Notes under the pieces: model-generated
The model's input: the letters and a program-made list of their open reading frames with translations, nothing else
Told to the model about the DNA's origin: nothing
Database searches by the model: none
From: Verrucomicrobiota bacterium
GTDB lineage: Bacteria > Verrucomicrobiota > Verrucomicrobiia > Limisphaerales > JAEYXS01
Assembly (NCBI GenBank): GCA_023431185.1
Contig: JAEYXS010000023.1
Coordinates: forward strand, 9,203-73,202
DNA: 64,000 nt
Direction: 5' to 3'
Translations under genes and position numbers: made by a program
Part shown: one piece after another, positions 1 through 8,716 of the stretch
Layout of the letters: each line of letters starts with the position of its first letter
How positions within the stretch are numbered: position 1 is the first letter of the stretch

Positions 1-120
1 GGTCGCATCAATATAGCTACTCTATCAGCTTATTTTTAATCAGCCTTCCTAATTCTCCAGATATGTACCATGGCGGGCAAAATGCGGTGAGCCGATGCCA
101 TCGTATTCTCCGATACATGA

Positions 121-140
121 GTCAGTCATAAAGGACTGAC
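121..140 (+). promoter_or_regulatory. Hairpin overlapping the ccoI ribosome binding site
   Basis: GTCAGTC (121-127) and GACTGAC (134-140) form a perfect 7-bp stem around the loop ATAAAG. The AAGGA Shine-Dalgarno sequence at 131-135 lies partly in the loop and partly in the 3' strand of the stem, 7 nt before the ccoI ATG. The fold could limit initiation of the first gene of the oxidase operon. A regulatory role is inference only. Confidence 0.4.
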
Positions 141-142
141 CG

Positions 143-2623
143 ATGCCCTCAAGACTCATAGAGCGGGAACTCCCCAGTTCCTCGATGCGCGCAACACTGC
201 CACCCGCAGTGGCGTGCGCGCATTGTGGCACGGTGTGCGGCCCGGCCCCACTGATGAAAGCGGAGCGCCCGTTCTGCTGTCAGGGCTGTCAGCTGGTGTT
301 TGAGCTGCTCACTGAGAATGGTCTCGGTAACTTCTACGAGTTGAGCGAGAACGCGGGCGTACGCATCGGCGGACCGGCCAAGGCGGAGCAGTATCTCTAT
401 CTGGACGAACCGGCGGTGCGCGAGCGCCTGGTGGATTTCAGCAACGAACGGCTCACCCGCATCACCTTCCGCATCCCGGCCATCCACTGTATCGCGTGCG
501 TGTGGTTGCTGGAGAATCTTTACCGGCTGAATCCGCAGATCGGTGAAGCGCGCGTCCATTTTCCGCGCAAGGAAGTTGCGCTCTCCTTCGCAACGGATCG
601 GGTGAAGCTCAGCGAAGTGGTCACGCTGCTGGCTTCACTCGGCTATGAACCGGAACTGAAACTCGCCGATCTCGAAGCGCGTCCGACGAGCAAGGTGAGC
701 CGCAAGCTGTGGTTGCAACTCGGCATCGCGGGTTTTGCGTTCGGTAACACGATGCTGTTCAGCCTCGCTTCGTACCTCGGCCTCGATAGCGCGAGCGAAC
801 CTTACTTTCACAGAATATTCGGATGGTTCAGCCTGGCGCTCTCGCTGCCCGTGGTGATCTACAGTGCGCAAGATTACTGGCGCGCGGCATGGGTCAGTCT
901 GCGCCAGAAGCTGCTGACCATCGAGGTGCCCATCGCGGCGGGCATTGTGGCCATCTTCCTGCAGAGCACTTACGAAGTAGTGAGCGGTACGGGTGAAGGC
1001 TATTTCGATTCGCTCGCAGGACTCTTGTTCTTCCTCTTGAGCGGTCGTGTTTTTCAACAGAAGACGTATGACCGGCTGGCTTTTGACCGCGATTACAAAT
1101 CGTTCTTCCCGCTTTCGGTAGTGCGCAAGGGCAAGGCGGAAGAACGCATCGCGCTTTCACAAATCCAAACGGGCGACCATCTCATCCTGCGTAACGGCGA
1201 GCTGATTCCTGCCGATGCGCTGCTGGTTGCGGGCCCGGCAGTGATTGACTACAGCTTCGTCACGGGGGAATCGGAACCGGTGGAGAAGCAGGCCGGCGAC
1301 TATATCTACGCTGGCGGGCGCCAGATCGGCGGGGCCATCGAAGTGGAGACGGTGAAGGCGGTCTCCCAAAGCTACCTGACCTCGCTCTGGAATCAGGAAG
1401 CCTTCCGCAAGGAAGACCGCGACAGCCTCGACAATCTCACGAACGAATACAGCCAGCGTTTCACGAAGCTGGTGCTGGCCATCGCGCTCGGGGCGGCGGC
1501 GTATTGGGCGGTCTTCAATCCGTCGCTCGCTTTAAAGTCGTTCACAGCGGTTCTCATAGTCGCTTGCCCCTGTGCCTTGGCATTGGCCGCGCCGTTCACT
1601 TTGGGCACGGCGCATCGTTGGCTGGCGAAGTGGAACGCGTTCCTGAAGAGCGCGGGCATCATCGAGCGGCTGGCACGGGTGGACACGATCGTCTTCGACA
1701 AGACGGGCACACTCACCGCCGCTGGCTCAGGATTGGTGAAGTTCCACGGCACTCCCTTGAATGAAACGGAGGAGAGGGCGCTGTTCTCGATGACGCGGCA
1801 CAGCACGCATCCGTTGGCGGTGCGCTTGGGCCACGCCATCGCGGGAAATCATTTCCCTGACACCGTGCGCTCTTTCTTGGAGACAGCCGGATGCGGTATG
1901 GAAGGCCAGGTCAACCGGCAGGAGATCTGGATGGGCTCGGCCGCATGGTTGCAATCACGCGGGCTGAAGCCGGCGAGCGCGACGGCGGAAAGCGGCAGCG
2001 TCATCCATGTGGCCATCGACGGCCAGTATCGTGGCTGCTACGTGCTGCAGAATGCGTTACGCCCGGAGACCGACCGGCTCATCAAGAATCTTACCGACCA
2101 TTACGAACTCGCGCTGTTGAGCGGGGACAATGAACGTGAACGTGAACGTTTCACGGAAATCTTCGGCTCGCAGGCGCATCTGCAATTCAACCAAAGCCCG
2201 TTGAATAAGCTCGGTTTCATCCGTGAACTGCAGCAGCGTGGCAAAACGGTGATGATGGTGGGTGATGGATTGAATGACGCCGGGGCACTGAAGCAGAGCG
2301 ATGTGGGCGTGGCGGTGGTAGAGGACATGAGCGCCTTCTCACCGGCCAGCGACATGATCCTCTCCGCGCGATTGGTGCCGCGCATCGATGCCATCTTGCG
2401 CTTTGCCAAGAGCGCGGTGCGGGTCATCAAAGCCAGCTTCCTCGTTTCCGCCGCGTACAATGTCATCGGCCTGGCCTTGGCCGTGCAAGGACTGCTTTCG
2501 CCCGTCGTGTGCGCGATCTTGATGCCCGTAAGTTCCATCACCGTGGTGGGTTTCGCGTGCTTGATGACCGGCTGGATGGCGAAGCGGGAGGGCATCGGCA
2601 CACCGATGGAGGAAATCCGATGA
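143..2623 (+). CDS. ccoI: Copper-translocating P1B-type ATPase for cbb3 oxidase assembly (CcoI/FixI)
   Basis: Inner-membrane ATPase expected to move copper for the CuB site of cbb3 oxidase; 826 aa, normal family length. The N-terminus has a Cys-rich metal-binding segment (CAHCG, then CCQGC, residues about 26-51), then a heavy-metal-associated domain with C116-I-A-C119. The transmembrane ion path carries C475-P-C477, the phosphorylation site is D519 in DKTGT, and the hinge motif GDGLND is at 707-712. An AAGGA Shine-Dalgarno 7 nt upstream supports this start. It overlaps ccoS by 4 nt (ATGA). Leading the operon is unusual, since ccoI usually follows ccoGH. Identity is firm from motifs plus context. 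Confidence 0.95.
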   Translation: MPSRLIERELPSSSMRATLPPAVACAHCGTVCGPAPLMKAERPFCCQGCQLVFELLTENGLGNFYELSENAGVRIGGPAKAEQYLYLDEPAVRERLVDFSNERLTRITFRIPAIHCIACVWLLENLYRLNPQIGEARVHFPRKEVALSFATDRVKLSEVVTLLASLGYEPELKLADLEARPTSKVSRKLWLQLGIAGFAFGNTMLFSLASYLGLDSASEPYFHRIFGWFSLALSLPVVIYSAQDYWRAAWVSLRQKLLTIEVPIAAGIVAIFLQSTYEVVSGTGEGYFDSLAGLLFFLLSGRVFQQKTYDRLAFDRDYKSFFPLSVVRKGKAEERIALSQIQTGDHLILRNGELIPADALLVAGPAVIDYSFVTGESEPVEKQAGDYIYAGGRQIGGAIEVETVKAVSQSYLTSLWNQEAFRKEDRDSLDNLTNEYSQRFTKLVLAIALGAAAYWAVFNPSLALKSFTAVLIVACPCALALAAPFTLGTAHRWLAKWNAFLKSAGIIERLARVDTIVFDKTGTLTAAGSGLVKFHGTPLNETEERALFSMTRHSTHPLAVRLGHAIAGNHFPDTVRSFLETAGCGMEGQVNRQEIWMGSAAWLQSRGLKPASATAESGSVIHVAIDGQYRGCYVLQNALRPETDRLIKNLTDHYELALLSGDNERERERFTEIFGSQAHLQFNQSPLNKLGFIRELQQRGKTVMMVGDGLNDAGALKQSDVGVAVVEDMSAFSPASDMILSARLVPRIDAILRFAKSAVRVIKASFLVSAAYNVIGLALAVQGLLSPVVCAILMPVSSITVVGFACLMTGWMAKREGIGTPMEEIR

Positions 2624-2817
2624 GCGTCATCTTTCTATTGATCCCTTTGAGCATCATCGCCGCCACCGGCTTTCTCCTCGCCTTCGTGTGGGCGGTGCGC
2701 AGCGGGCAGTACGAGGATACAGCCACGCCTTCCATGCGTGTGCTGCTGGATGAGCCGGGCAAACCGGCCCCGAAGAAAAACGATTTAGCGACCAAACCTG
2801 AAAAGACTGAACCATGA
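2620..2817 (+). CDS. ccoS: cbb3 oxidase assembly protein CcoS
   Basis: 65-aa protein with one N-terminal membrane helix (residues about 2-24) followed by the short conserved CcoS segment FVWAVRSGQYED and a Pro/Lys-rich tail. CcoS is a small factor needed for haem and copper insertion into cbb3 oxidase; its chemistry is not known. The ATG is chosen because it forms a 4-nt ATGA overlap with ccoI; the stop again overlaps the next gene by 4 nt. A longer upstream reading in this frame exists but lies inside ccoI and is not conserved-looking. Confidence 0.9.
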   Translation: MSVIFLLIPLSIIAATGFLLAFVWAVRSGQYEDTATPSMRVLLDEPGKPAPKKNDLATKPEKTEP

Positions 2818-4970
2818 ACCTGGAAACGTTTAAATACGATAACCGGATCGTCCGCGCCTTTGCGATCGCCACCGTGATATGGGGCATCGTGGGCATGAGC
2901 GCCGGCTTGCTGGCGGCCGTGCAATTGTTCTGGCCGGAAGCCAACCTACAACTGCAATTCGTGAGCTTCGGCCGCCTGCGTCCGCTGCACACGAACGCCG
3001 TCATCTTCGCCTTCGTGGGTAACGGTATGTTCATGGGCATCTACTATGCGCTCCAGCGGCTGTGCAAGGCGCGTATGTTCAACGACACGCTGAGCTGGAT
3101 CAATTTCTGGGGCTGGAACGCGATCATCGTGGCCGCCGCCGTCACGCTCCCGCTCGGGCTCACGACGAGCAAGGAATACGCGGAGCTGGAATGGCCCATC
3201 GATATCGCCATCGCGCTGGTATGGGTGGTGTTCACGGTGAACTTGATGGGAACGATCCTGCGCCGTCGCGAGAAGCACATGTATGTGGCCATCTGGTTCT
3301 TCATCGCTACCGCGCTGACGGTCGCGATGTTGCACATCGTGAACTCGCTCGAGGTTCCCGCCAGTGCATTCAAGAGTTATCCGATCTATGCGGGCGTGCA
3401 GGACGCATTGGTGCAATGGTGGTATGGGCACAACGCCGTGGCGTTCTTCCTGACCACACCGTACCTGGGCTTGATGTATTACTTCCTGCCGAAGGCGGTA
3501 GAACGTCCGGTGTTCTCCTATCGTCTCTCCATCATCCATTTCTGGGCACTCATCTTCATCTACATCTGGGCGGGGCCGCATCACCTGCTGTTCACGGCGT
3601 TGCCGGACTGGGCGCAATCGCTCGGCATGGTGTTCTCCGTGATGCTCATCGCCCCGAGCTGGGGTGGCATGCTGAACGGTCTGCTCACCTTGCGCGGTGC
3701 GTGGGACAAGGTGCGCCAGGAGCCGATGCTGAAATTCATGGTCGTGGCTCTCACGGCTTACGGCATGGCGACGCTGGAAGGCCCGCTGCTCTCCATCAAG
3801 AGCGTCAACTCTCTCTCGCATTACACGGACTGGACCGTGGCGCATGTGCATACCGGTGCGCTGGGCTGGAACGGATTCCTCACGTTTTCCATGCTCTACT
3901 GGCTGTTCCCGCGCCTTTACAACACGCCGCTGTGGTCCAAGAAGCTCGCGAACTGGCACTTCTGGATCTCGCTTACGGGCATGATGTTCTATGTCATCCC
4001 GATGTATTGGAGCGGCATCACGCAGGGTCTCATGTGGAAGCAGTTCACCCCGGAAGGCTTCCTGAAATATGCGAACTTCCTGGAGACGGTCATCCAGCTC
4101 ATCCCCATGTTCGTGCTGCGGGCCGTGGGCGGTCTGCTCTATATCCTGGGCACATTCTTGATGGCCTATAACTTGTGGAAGACGGCGAAGTCCGGCGTGT
4201 TCGTGCCGGAGGTGGAAGCGCAAGCCGCGCCGATCAAGAGCCAGGAAGATCATCAGCACGGGGTGCAAGACCCGTGGAAACATCGTTGGCTCGAAGCGAA
4301 ACCGATCACGCTCACCGTGCTGTCACTCGTCGCGGTGGCAATCGGTGGCCTAGTGGAGATCGTGCCGATGTATCTCATCAAGGAGAACGTTCCGACCATC
4401 TCCAGCGTGAAACCTTACACGCCGCTCGAAGTGCTGGGCCGCGACATCTACATCCGCGAGGGCTGCGTGGGCTGTCATTCGCAGATGATCCGTCCGTTCC
4501 GCTCGGAGACGGAGCGGTATGGCGAATACTCGAAGGCGGGTGAATATGTCTATGATCATCCGTTCCTGTGGGGCTCCAAGCGCACGGGTCCGGACCTGCA
4601 TCGCGTCGGCGCGAAGTATCCGGATGCGTGGCACTACAACCACATGGACGATCCGCGCCTCACTTCACCCGGCTCCATCATGCCGCGTTATCCGTGGTTG
4701 CTGGAGCAAAAGATGGACAAGAAAGCGTTGCCCGCCCGCATCGCGGCCTTGCGCAAAGTCGGCGTGCCGTATCCGGAAGGTTACGAGAACGGCGAGGCGT
4801 TGAAGGACCTGGAAAAACAGGCAGAGACCATCGTGACCAATCTGAAGGTCGGTTCTGTTGAGGCTCAACCGGACAAGGAGATCATCGCGATGATCGCGTA
4901 TCTGCAACGGCTCGGCACGGATATCAAGGTGCAAGCCGTCGCAACCCCGGCACCTGCAACCTCCAACTGA
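2814..4970 (+). CDS. ccoNO: Fused cbb3-type cytochrome c oxidase subunits I and II (CcoN-CcoO)
   Basis: 718-aa fusion of the catalytic subunit and the membrane-anchored monohaem cytochrome c. The CcoN part (about 1-465) has the usual run of membrane helices with histidine ligands visible in RPLHTNAV (low-spin haem b), WWYGHNAV and GPHHLLFT (CuB) and HVHTGALGW (haem irons). After a hydrophilic linker rich in Lys/Gln/His (about 466-500) comes a CcoO anchor helix and its haem site C551-V-G-C554-H555, with M623 in MPRYPWL as probable axial ligand. Such fusions are known in Bacteroidota and related phyla. Overlaps ccoS by 4 nt; ccoQ follows after 12 nt. Confidence 0.95.
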   Translation: MNLETFKYDNRIVRAFAIATVIWGIVGMSAGLLAAVQLFWPEANLQLQFVSFGRLRPLHTNAVIFAFVGNGMFMGIYYALQRLCKARMFNDTLSWINFWGWNAIIVAAAVTLPLGLTTSKEYAELEWPIDIAIALVWVVFTVNLMGTILRRREKHMYVAIWFFIATALTVAMLHIVNSLEVPASAFKSYPIYAGVQDALVQWWYGHNAVAFFLTTPYLGLMYYFLPKAVERPVFSYRLSIIHFWALIFIYIWAGPHHLLFTALPDWAQSLGMVFSVMLIAPSWGGMLNGLLTLRGAWDKVRQEPMLKFMVVALTAYGMATLEGPLLSIKSVNSLSHYTDWTVAHVHTGALGWNGFLTFSMLYWLFPRLYNTPLWSKKLANWHFWISLTGMMFYVIPMYWSGITQGLMWKQFTPEGFLKYANFLETVIQLIPMFVLRAVGGLLYILGTFLMAYNLWKTAKSGVFVPEVEAQAAPIKSQEDHQHGVQDPWKHRWLEAKPITLTVLSLVAVAIGGLVEIVPMYLIKENVPTISSVKPYTPLEVLGRDIYIREGCVGCHSQMIRPFRSETERYGEYSKAGEYVYDHPFLWGSKRTGPDLHRVGAKYPDAWHYNHMDDPRLTSPGSIMPRYPWLLEQKMDKKALPARIAALRKVGVPYPEGYENGEALKDLEKQAETIVTNLKVGSVEAQPDKEIIAMIAYLQRLGTDIKVQAVATPAPATSN

Positions 4971-4982
4971 TAAAGGCGATAT

Positions 4983-5171
4983 ATGATCAAGAATGTTCTG
5001 ACCCATGTGGGCGGTGTCGAGAATTTCGGCATCATCTCGATCCTGCTGTTCTTTGCGGTCTTCACGGGCGCGCTGATCTATGCGGCGTGCCTGAAGAAAC
5101 CTTTCCTGAAACAGATGAGCCAGCTTCCCCTGGAAGACGGCACCAAAAAGACGGAGGCCAGCCATGAATAA
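4983..5171 (+). CDS. ccoQ: Small cbb3 oxidase subunit IV (CcoQ-like)
   Basis: 62-aa protein with one membrane helix (about residues 14-37, FGIISILLFFAVFTGALIYA) and a charged cytoplasmic tail beginning CLKKPF. Size, single helix and position between ccoNO and ccoP identify it as the CcoQ-type subunit, which stabilises the complex in other bacteria. Its end overlaps ccoP by 8 nt. Sequence similarity alone would be weak at this length, so the assignment rests mainly on context. Confidence 0.8.
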   Translation: MIKNVLTHVGGVENFGIISILLFFAVFTGALIYAACLKKPFLKQMSQLPLEDGTKKTEASHE

Positions 5172-5751
5172 CGACTCGAAACAGCCCATCCTGCTCGAAC
5201 ACGAGGCGGATGGCATCAAAGAACTCGACAACCTGCTGCCGCGCTGGTGGGTGTGGCTCTTCTACATCTGCGTGGCGTTCGCCGCAGGCTACATGCTTTA
5301 CTATCATGTGTTCAACATGGGGGACCTGCAGGCGGCCGCTTATGCGAAGGAGCAGAAGATCGGGGATGAGATCAAGGCGGCTTCCATCGCGAAGTTTGAG
5401 GCGAACATCGCCACCTTGGAGCCATCCAAGGACAAGGCGGTGCAGGCGCAGGGCTTGCAGGTCTATACGACTTACTGCGCGCCCTGCCATCGCCCAGACG
5501 GCGGCGGCATCGTCGGTCCGAACCTGACGGATGATTTCTGGATCCACGGTTCCAATTACGTGGATTCGGTGAAGATCATCATCAATGGCGTGCCGGACAA
5601 AGGCATGCTCACCTGGAGAGGTGTGCTGAAGCCGGACGAAATCACCTCCGTGGCCAGCTACATCTACACGTTGCGCGGCACCAAGCCGCCCAATCCGAAA
5701 CCGCCCGAGAATCAGCCGAAGGGGCCGGAAAAACCGAGCGAGTTCGAGTAG
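5164..5751 (+). CDS. ccoP: cbb3 oxidase cytochrome c subunit III, single-haem form (CcoP)
   Basis: 195 aa. The N-terminal FixP-type segment is visible (DGIKELDNLLPRWW, residues 17-30), followed by a membrane helix (about 31-51) and one periplasmic cytochrome c domain with C105-A-P-C108-H109 and probable Met ligand M148. Proteobacterial CcoP normally has two CxxCH sites and about 300 aa; only one is present here and no second motif exists before the stop, so the electron path must run through one haem. The Pro-rich tail (about 176-193) is typical low-complexity. Last structural gene before an inverted-repeat spacer. Confidence 0.92.
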   Translation: MNNDSKQPILLEHEADGIKELDNLLPRWWVWLFYICVAFAAGYMLYYHVFNMGDLQAAAYAKEQKIGDEIKAASIAKFEANIATLEPSKDKAVQAQGLQVYTTYCAPCHRPDGGGIVGPNLTDDFWIHGSNYVDSVKIIINGVPDKGMLTWRGVLKPDEITSVASYIYTLRGTKPPNPKPPENQPKGPEKPSEFE

Positions 5752-5756
5752 GGAAA

Positions 5757-5892
5757 AATGACGAATGCCCAAGCACGAATGACGAAAGAATGTCCAATGA
5801 CTAAGCACCAGACAGTCTCAGCGGGTATCTGCTTAAGTCATTTGGCATTTCGGCATTCCTTGGTCATTCGGATTTCGTCATTGGTCATTTGT
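5757..5892. repeat. Long imperfect inverted repeat between ccoP and ccoG
   Basis: The left arm (about 5757-5805) is built from reiterated AATGAC/GAATG words. The right arm (about 5833-5892), when reverse-complemented, aligns with it over roughly 50 nt with a few gaps, both inner ends finishing in AATGACTTAAGC-like sequence. The two arms can pair into one long stem with a loop of about 25 nt. It looks like a member of a dispersed intergenic repeat family. Genome copy number cannot be judged here. Confidence 0.6.
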
Positions 5893-5909
5893 ATCATAGG
5901 GCATGTTGT

Positions 5910-7397
5910 ATGAGTGCTCCGAATAAAACACCGGAACCGACTGATCCGCTGGCTGCGCAACAGACGGCCAACATGGCCGACTTCCGCGATCACATCGCGA
6001 CGGCGGACAAGAAGGGGTATCGCAAGTGGATCTACCCGAAGAAGGTGGATGGGAAATGGTTCCGCTGGCGCACTTGGATGAGCTGGGTGCTGCTGGCGAT
6101 CATGTTCGTCGGCCCCTTTGTGCGCATCAACGGCAACCCGCTGTTGATGATCAACATCGTGGAGCGGAAGTTCTCCATCCTGGGCCAGATCTTCTGGCCG
6201 CAGGATACGTTCATCTTCGCGGTGGCGATGCTGGTGTTCTTCGTGGGCATCATGATCTTCACCACGGCGTTCGGACGGTTATGGTGCGGGTGGACCTGCC
6301 CGCAGACGGTGATGATGGAGATGGTCTTCCGGAAGATCGAATACTGGATCGATGGTGATGCGCATGAGCAGAAGGCGCTCGCCGCTGCACCCTGGAGCCC
6401 GCACAAGATCTGGAAGCGCGTGAGCAAGTATGGTGTGTTCTTCATCCTGTCCTTCATCGTGGGCAACACGTTGTTCAGCTACATCGTGGGCAGTGACAAG
6501 CTGTTCCAGATCATCACAGATGATCCGCGGAACCATGTGACCGGGCTGACGTTCATGATCCTGTTCACGCTGTTGTTCTTCGCGATCTTCGCGCGGTTCC
6601 GCGAGCAGGCGTGCACGTTCATCTGTCCGTATGGCCGGTTCCAGTCCGCGTTGCTGGACGAGAACACGATGGTGGTGGCGTATGATTACAAGCGCGGCGA
6701 AGGCCGGGCGCCGTTAAAGCGCGACCAGACGCCGGAGGCGCGCAAGGCGGAGGGCAAGGGAGATTGTGTGAACTGTCACCAGTGCGTGGCGGTCTGTCCC
6801 ACGGGCATCGACATCCGCAACGGCGTGCAGATGGAGTGTGTGAACTGCACGGCGTGCATCGATGCATGTGACACTGTGATGGACAAGGTGGGCAAGCCGC
6901 GCGGGCTTATCCGCTACGCCTCGTTGAACGGCATCGAGAAAGGTGAATCGCTCAAGTTCACCGCCCGCATGAAACTTTATTCCGTCATCCTGACGGCGCT
7001 GATCACGCTCTTCCTCGTGCTGGTGTTCACGCGGTCCGATGTGGAGACCGCACTGTTGCGCGCGCCGGGCTCGCTGTTCCAGAAGCTGGGTGATGACCGC
7101 ATCAGCAATATCTATACGCTGCGGGTGGTGAACAAGACGGGCCATGACATCCCGGTGGAGCTGCGGCTGCTGAACAGTGAAGGCACCGTGAAAGTGCTGG
7201 GCGCGGGCGAGTTCATCGTGCCGAAGGAAAACTCTTCACAGACTTCCGTGCTGATCGAGCTGGAAGAAGATGATCTGGACGGAGCCAGCACGCATCTGGA
7301 GATCGGCGTGTATTCACAGGGCAAACTTTTGGAGACGGTGAAGACGGCCTTTGTAGGGCCGCGAAAGGAACATCATGAACACGGCGACAAAGACTGA
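5910..7397 (+). CDS. ccoG: cbb3 oxidase assembly ferredoxin-like membrane protein CcoG (RdxA/FixG)
   Basis: 495-aa inner-membrane iron-sulfur protein that acts as a cupric reductase in cbb3 assembly in studied bacteria. It shows several membrane helices, the conserved LWCGWTCPQTVMMEM motif, and two ferredoxin-type clusters in CVNCHQCVAVCPTG and CVNCTACIDACD (about residues 287-325), followed by PRGLIRY and another helix. The C-terminal 130 residues are an Ig-like FixG domain. The ATG at 5910 is preferred over an in-frame TTG at 5889 because a TAGGG sits about 8 nt upstream. Its 3' end overlaps ccoH by 23 nt. Confidence 0.93.
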   Translation: MSAPNKTPEPTDPLAAQQTANMADFRDHIATADKKGYRKWIYPKKVDGKWFRWRTWMSWVLLAIMFVGPFVRINGNPLLMINIVERKFSILGQIFWPQDTFIFAVAMLVFFVGIMIFTTAFGRLWCGWTCPQTVMMEMVFRKIEYWIDGDAHEQKALAAAPWSPHKIWKRVSKYGVFFILSFIVGNTLFSYIVGSDKLFQIITDDPRNHVTGLTFMILFTLLFFAIFARFREQACTFICPYGRFQSALLDENTMVVAYDYKRGEGRAPLKRDQTPEARKAEGKGDCVNCHQCVAVCPTGIDIRNGVQMECVNCTACIDACDTVMDKVGKPRGLIRYASLNGIEKGESLKFTARMKLYSVILTALITLFLVLVFTRSDVETALLRAPGSLFQKLGDDRISNIYTLRVVNKTGHDIPVELRLLNSEGTVKVLGAGEFIVPKENSSQTSVLIELEEDDLDGASTHLEIGVYSQGKLLETVKTAFVGPRKEHHEHGDKD

Positions 7398-7857
7398 ACA
7401 CAAACCAAGCAATCCCTGGCCGTATGCCATCATCGCGTGGTTCGTCATCTTCATCACGGCGATGACGGTTTGGGCCGTGGTGGCTACACGCAACAGCATG
7501 GACCTGGTGCGGAAGGATTATTACGAGGAGGAATTGCGGCATCAGCAGCAGATCGACCGTGTGAACCGTACCGCGCAGTTGCGCAAAGACATCACCGTGA
7601 CCACGGATGCGACGAGCGTCACTTTCAAGCTGCCGACGGAACACGCAACCGGCAAGCCGACGGGAGAGGTGCAACTGTATCGCCCCTCCGATGCCAGCCT
7701 GGACAAGAAGCTGGCGCTGGCGGTGAACGAGAGCGGGCTGCAACGCATCGACGCGGCCGCACTCAAAGGCGGGCTGTGGAAACTGCGGGTGCATTGGAAA
7801 CTGGGTGAGGCGGAGTATTACTTCGACCAATCGGTGGTGCTGGAAGGAAAACTCTAA
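7375..7857 (+). CDS. ccoH: FixH/CcoH-type oxidase assembly protein
   Basis: 160 aa with one N-terminal membrane helix (about residues 15-40, IIAWFVIFITAMTVWAVVAT) and the family pattern of a Y-Y-x-E-E-L segment just after it (KDYYEEELRHQQQIDR). The rest is a periplasmic domain ending with WKLRVHWKLGEAEYYFDQSVVL. FixH/CcoH is a small factor needed for stable cbb3 assembly, usually next to ccoG and ccoI. The 23-nt overlap with ccoG suggests coupled translation. Confidence 0.85.
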   Translation: MNTATKTEHKPSNPWPYAIIAWFVIFITAMTVWAVVATRNSMDLVRKDYYEEELRHQQQIDRVNRTAQLRKDITVTTDATSVTFKLPTEHATGKPTGEVQLYRPSDASLDKKLALAVNESGLQRIDAAALKGGLWKLRVHWKLGEAEYYFDQSVVLEGKL

Positions 7858-7863
7858 GGCGTT

Positions 7864-8550
7864 ATGGAACTCTGGACCGCGTTCATGCTCGGACTGGTCG
7901 GCAGCCTGCATTGTGCAGGCATGTGCGGTCCCTTGGCGCTGGCTTTGCCGGTCGCGGGCAAGACGCGGAGTGATTTCGTGCTGGGCCGCCTGCTGTATAA
8001 TCTCGGACGCATCCTGACTTACATGATCCTCGGTGCGGTGTTTGGGTTGGTGGGGCAAAGTTTCGCACTGGCGGGATATCAGAAGTGGGTGTCGCTGGTA
8101 GCGGGTGTGGCCATTCTGCTGGGTTTGGTGGCTTCGCTGCGCGTGGGCTTGGGATTGCCGATCACGAAGAGTGTGATGTGGCTCAAGGCGAGTGTGGGTC
8201 GGCTCTTGCAGCAAAGGACGTTTGGCTCGCTCTTTTTGTTAGGTTCATTGAATGGGCTACTGCCGTGTGGATTGGTATATGTGGCGGCCACGGCTGCCGC
8301 CGCTACCGGCAGCCTGCAACTAGGCTTGTTCTCCATGGCTTTGTTCGGAATGGGGACGTTGCCGGTGATGCTGGGTATGGGATTGGCGGGACGAAAGTTG
8401 CAAGGCATGTTGAATTTCAAACTGCAACGGCTGGTGCCCATCAGCCTGGCGGTACTGGGAGTCTTGCTCATCCTGCGGGGAATGGAGCTGGGTATTCCCT
8501 ATGTGAGCCCGGTGCTGGGGGTGGATGGTGGCGGCGCGCATTGCCATTGA
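7864..8550 (+). CDS. SafE/UreH-like membrane protein of the cbb3 cluster
   Basis: 228-aa polytopic membrane protein of the sulfite exporter TauE/SafE (UreH-like) superfamily. The diagnostic start GLVGSLHCAGMCGPLALAL gives a Cys-x3-Cys pair (C17, C21) at the membrane surface, a likely metal site. A second LNGLLPCGLVYVA motif (about residue 134) follows. Members next to ccoGH are generally assigned to copper handling during oxidase assembly; that role is inferred from context. Only 6 nt separate it from ccoH, so it is the last gene of the operon. Confidence 0.85.
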   Translation: MELWTAFMLGLVGSLHCAGMCGPLALALPVAGKTRSDFVLGRLLYNLGRILTYMILGAVFGLVGQSFALAGYQKWVSLVAGVAILLGLVASLRVGLGLPITKSVMWLKASVGRLLQQRTFGSLFLLGSLNGLLPCGLVYVAATAAAATGSLQLGLFSMALFGMGTLPVMLGMGLAGRKLQGMLNFKLQRLVPISLAVLGVLLILRGMELGIPYVSPVLGVDGGGAHCH

Positions 8551-8716
8551 GGACCGGCCTCGAAAGCCCCTTCGATCGCTTTCCATTGCGGCCTGTTAAA
8601 AACTTCTCCTTCCCATTCTTGCCCGTTCGGTGTTTCATCCGGGGCGTTTTGATTTGCCGGGCGCAACCCGTGGGGCGGGCCGTCTGGCGTCGTCAGAACC
8701 TGAGATTTTTTGTAAC

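Noticed and set aside
49..231. 60-aa minus-strand frame at the left edge
   Set aside because: Overlaps the start of ccoI and shows no start signal or family features.
2946..4283. 445-aa minus-strand frame opposite ccoNO
   Set aside because: His/Arg-rich shadow of a membrane-protein gene.
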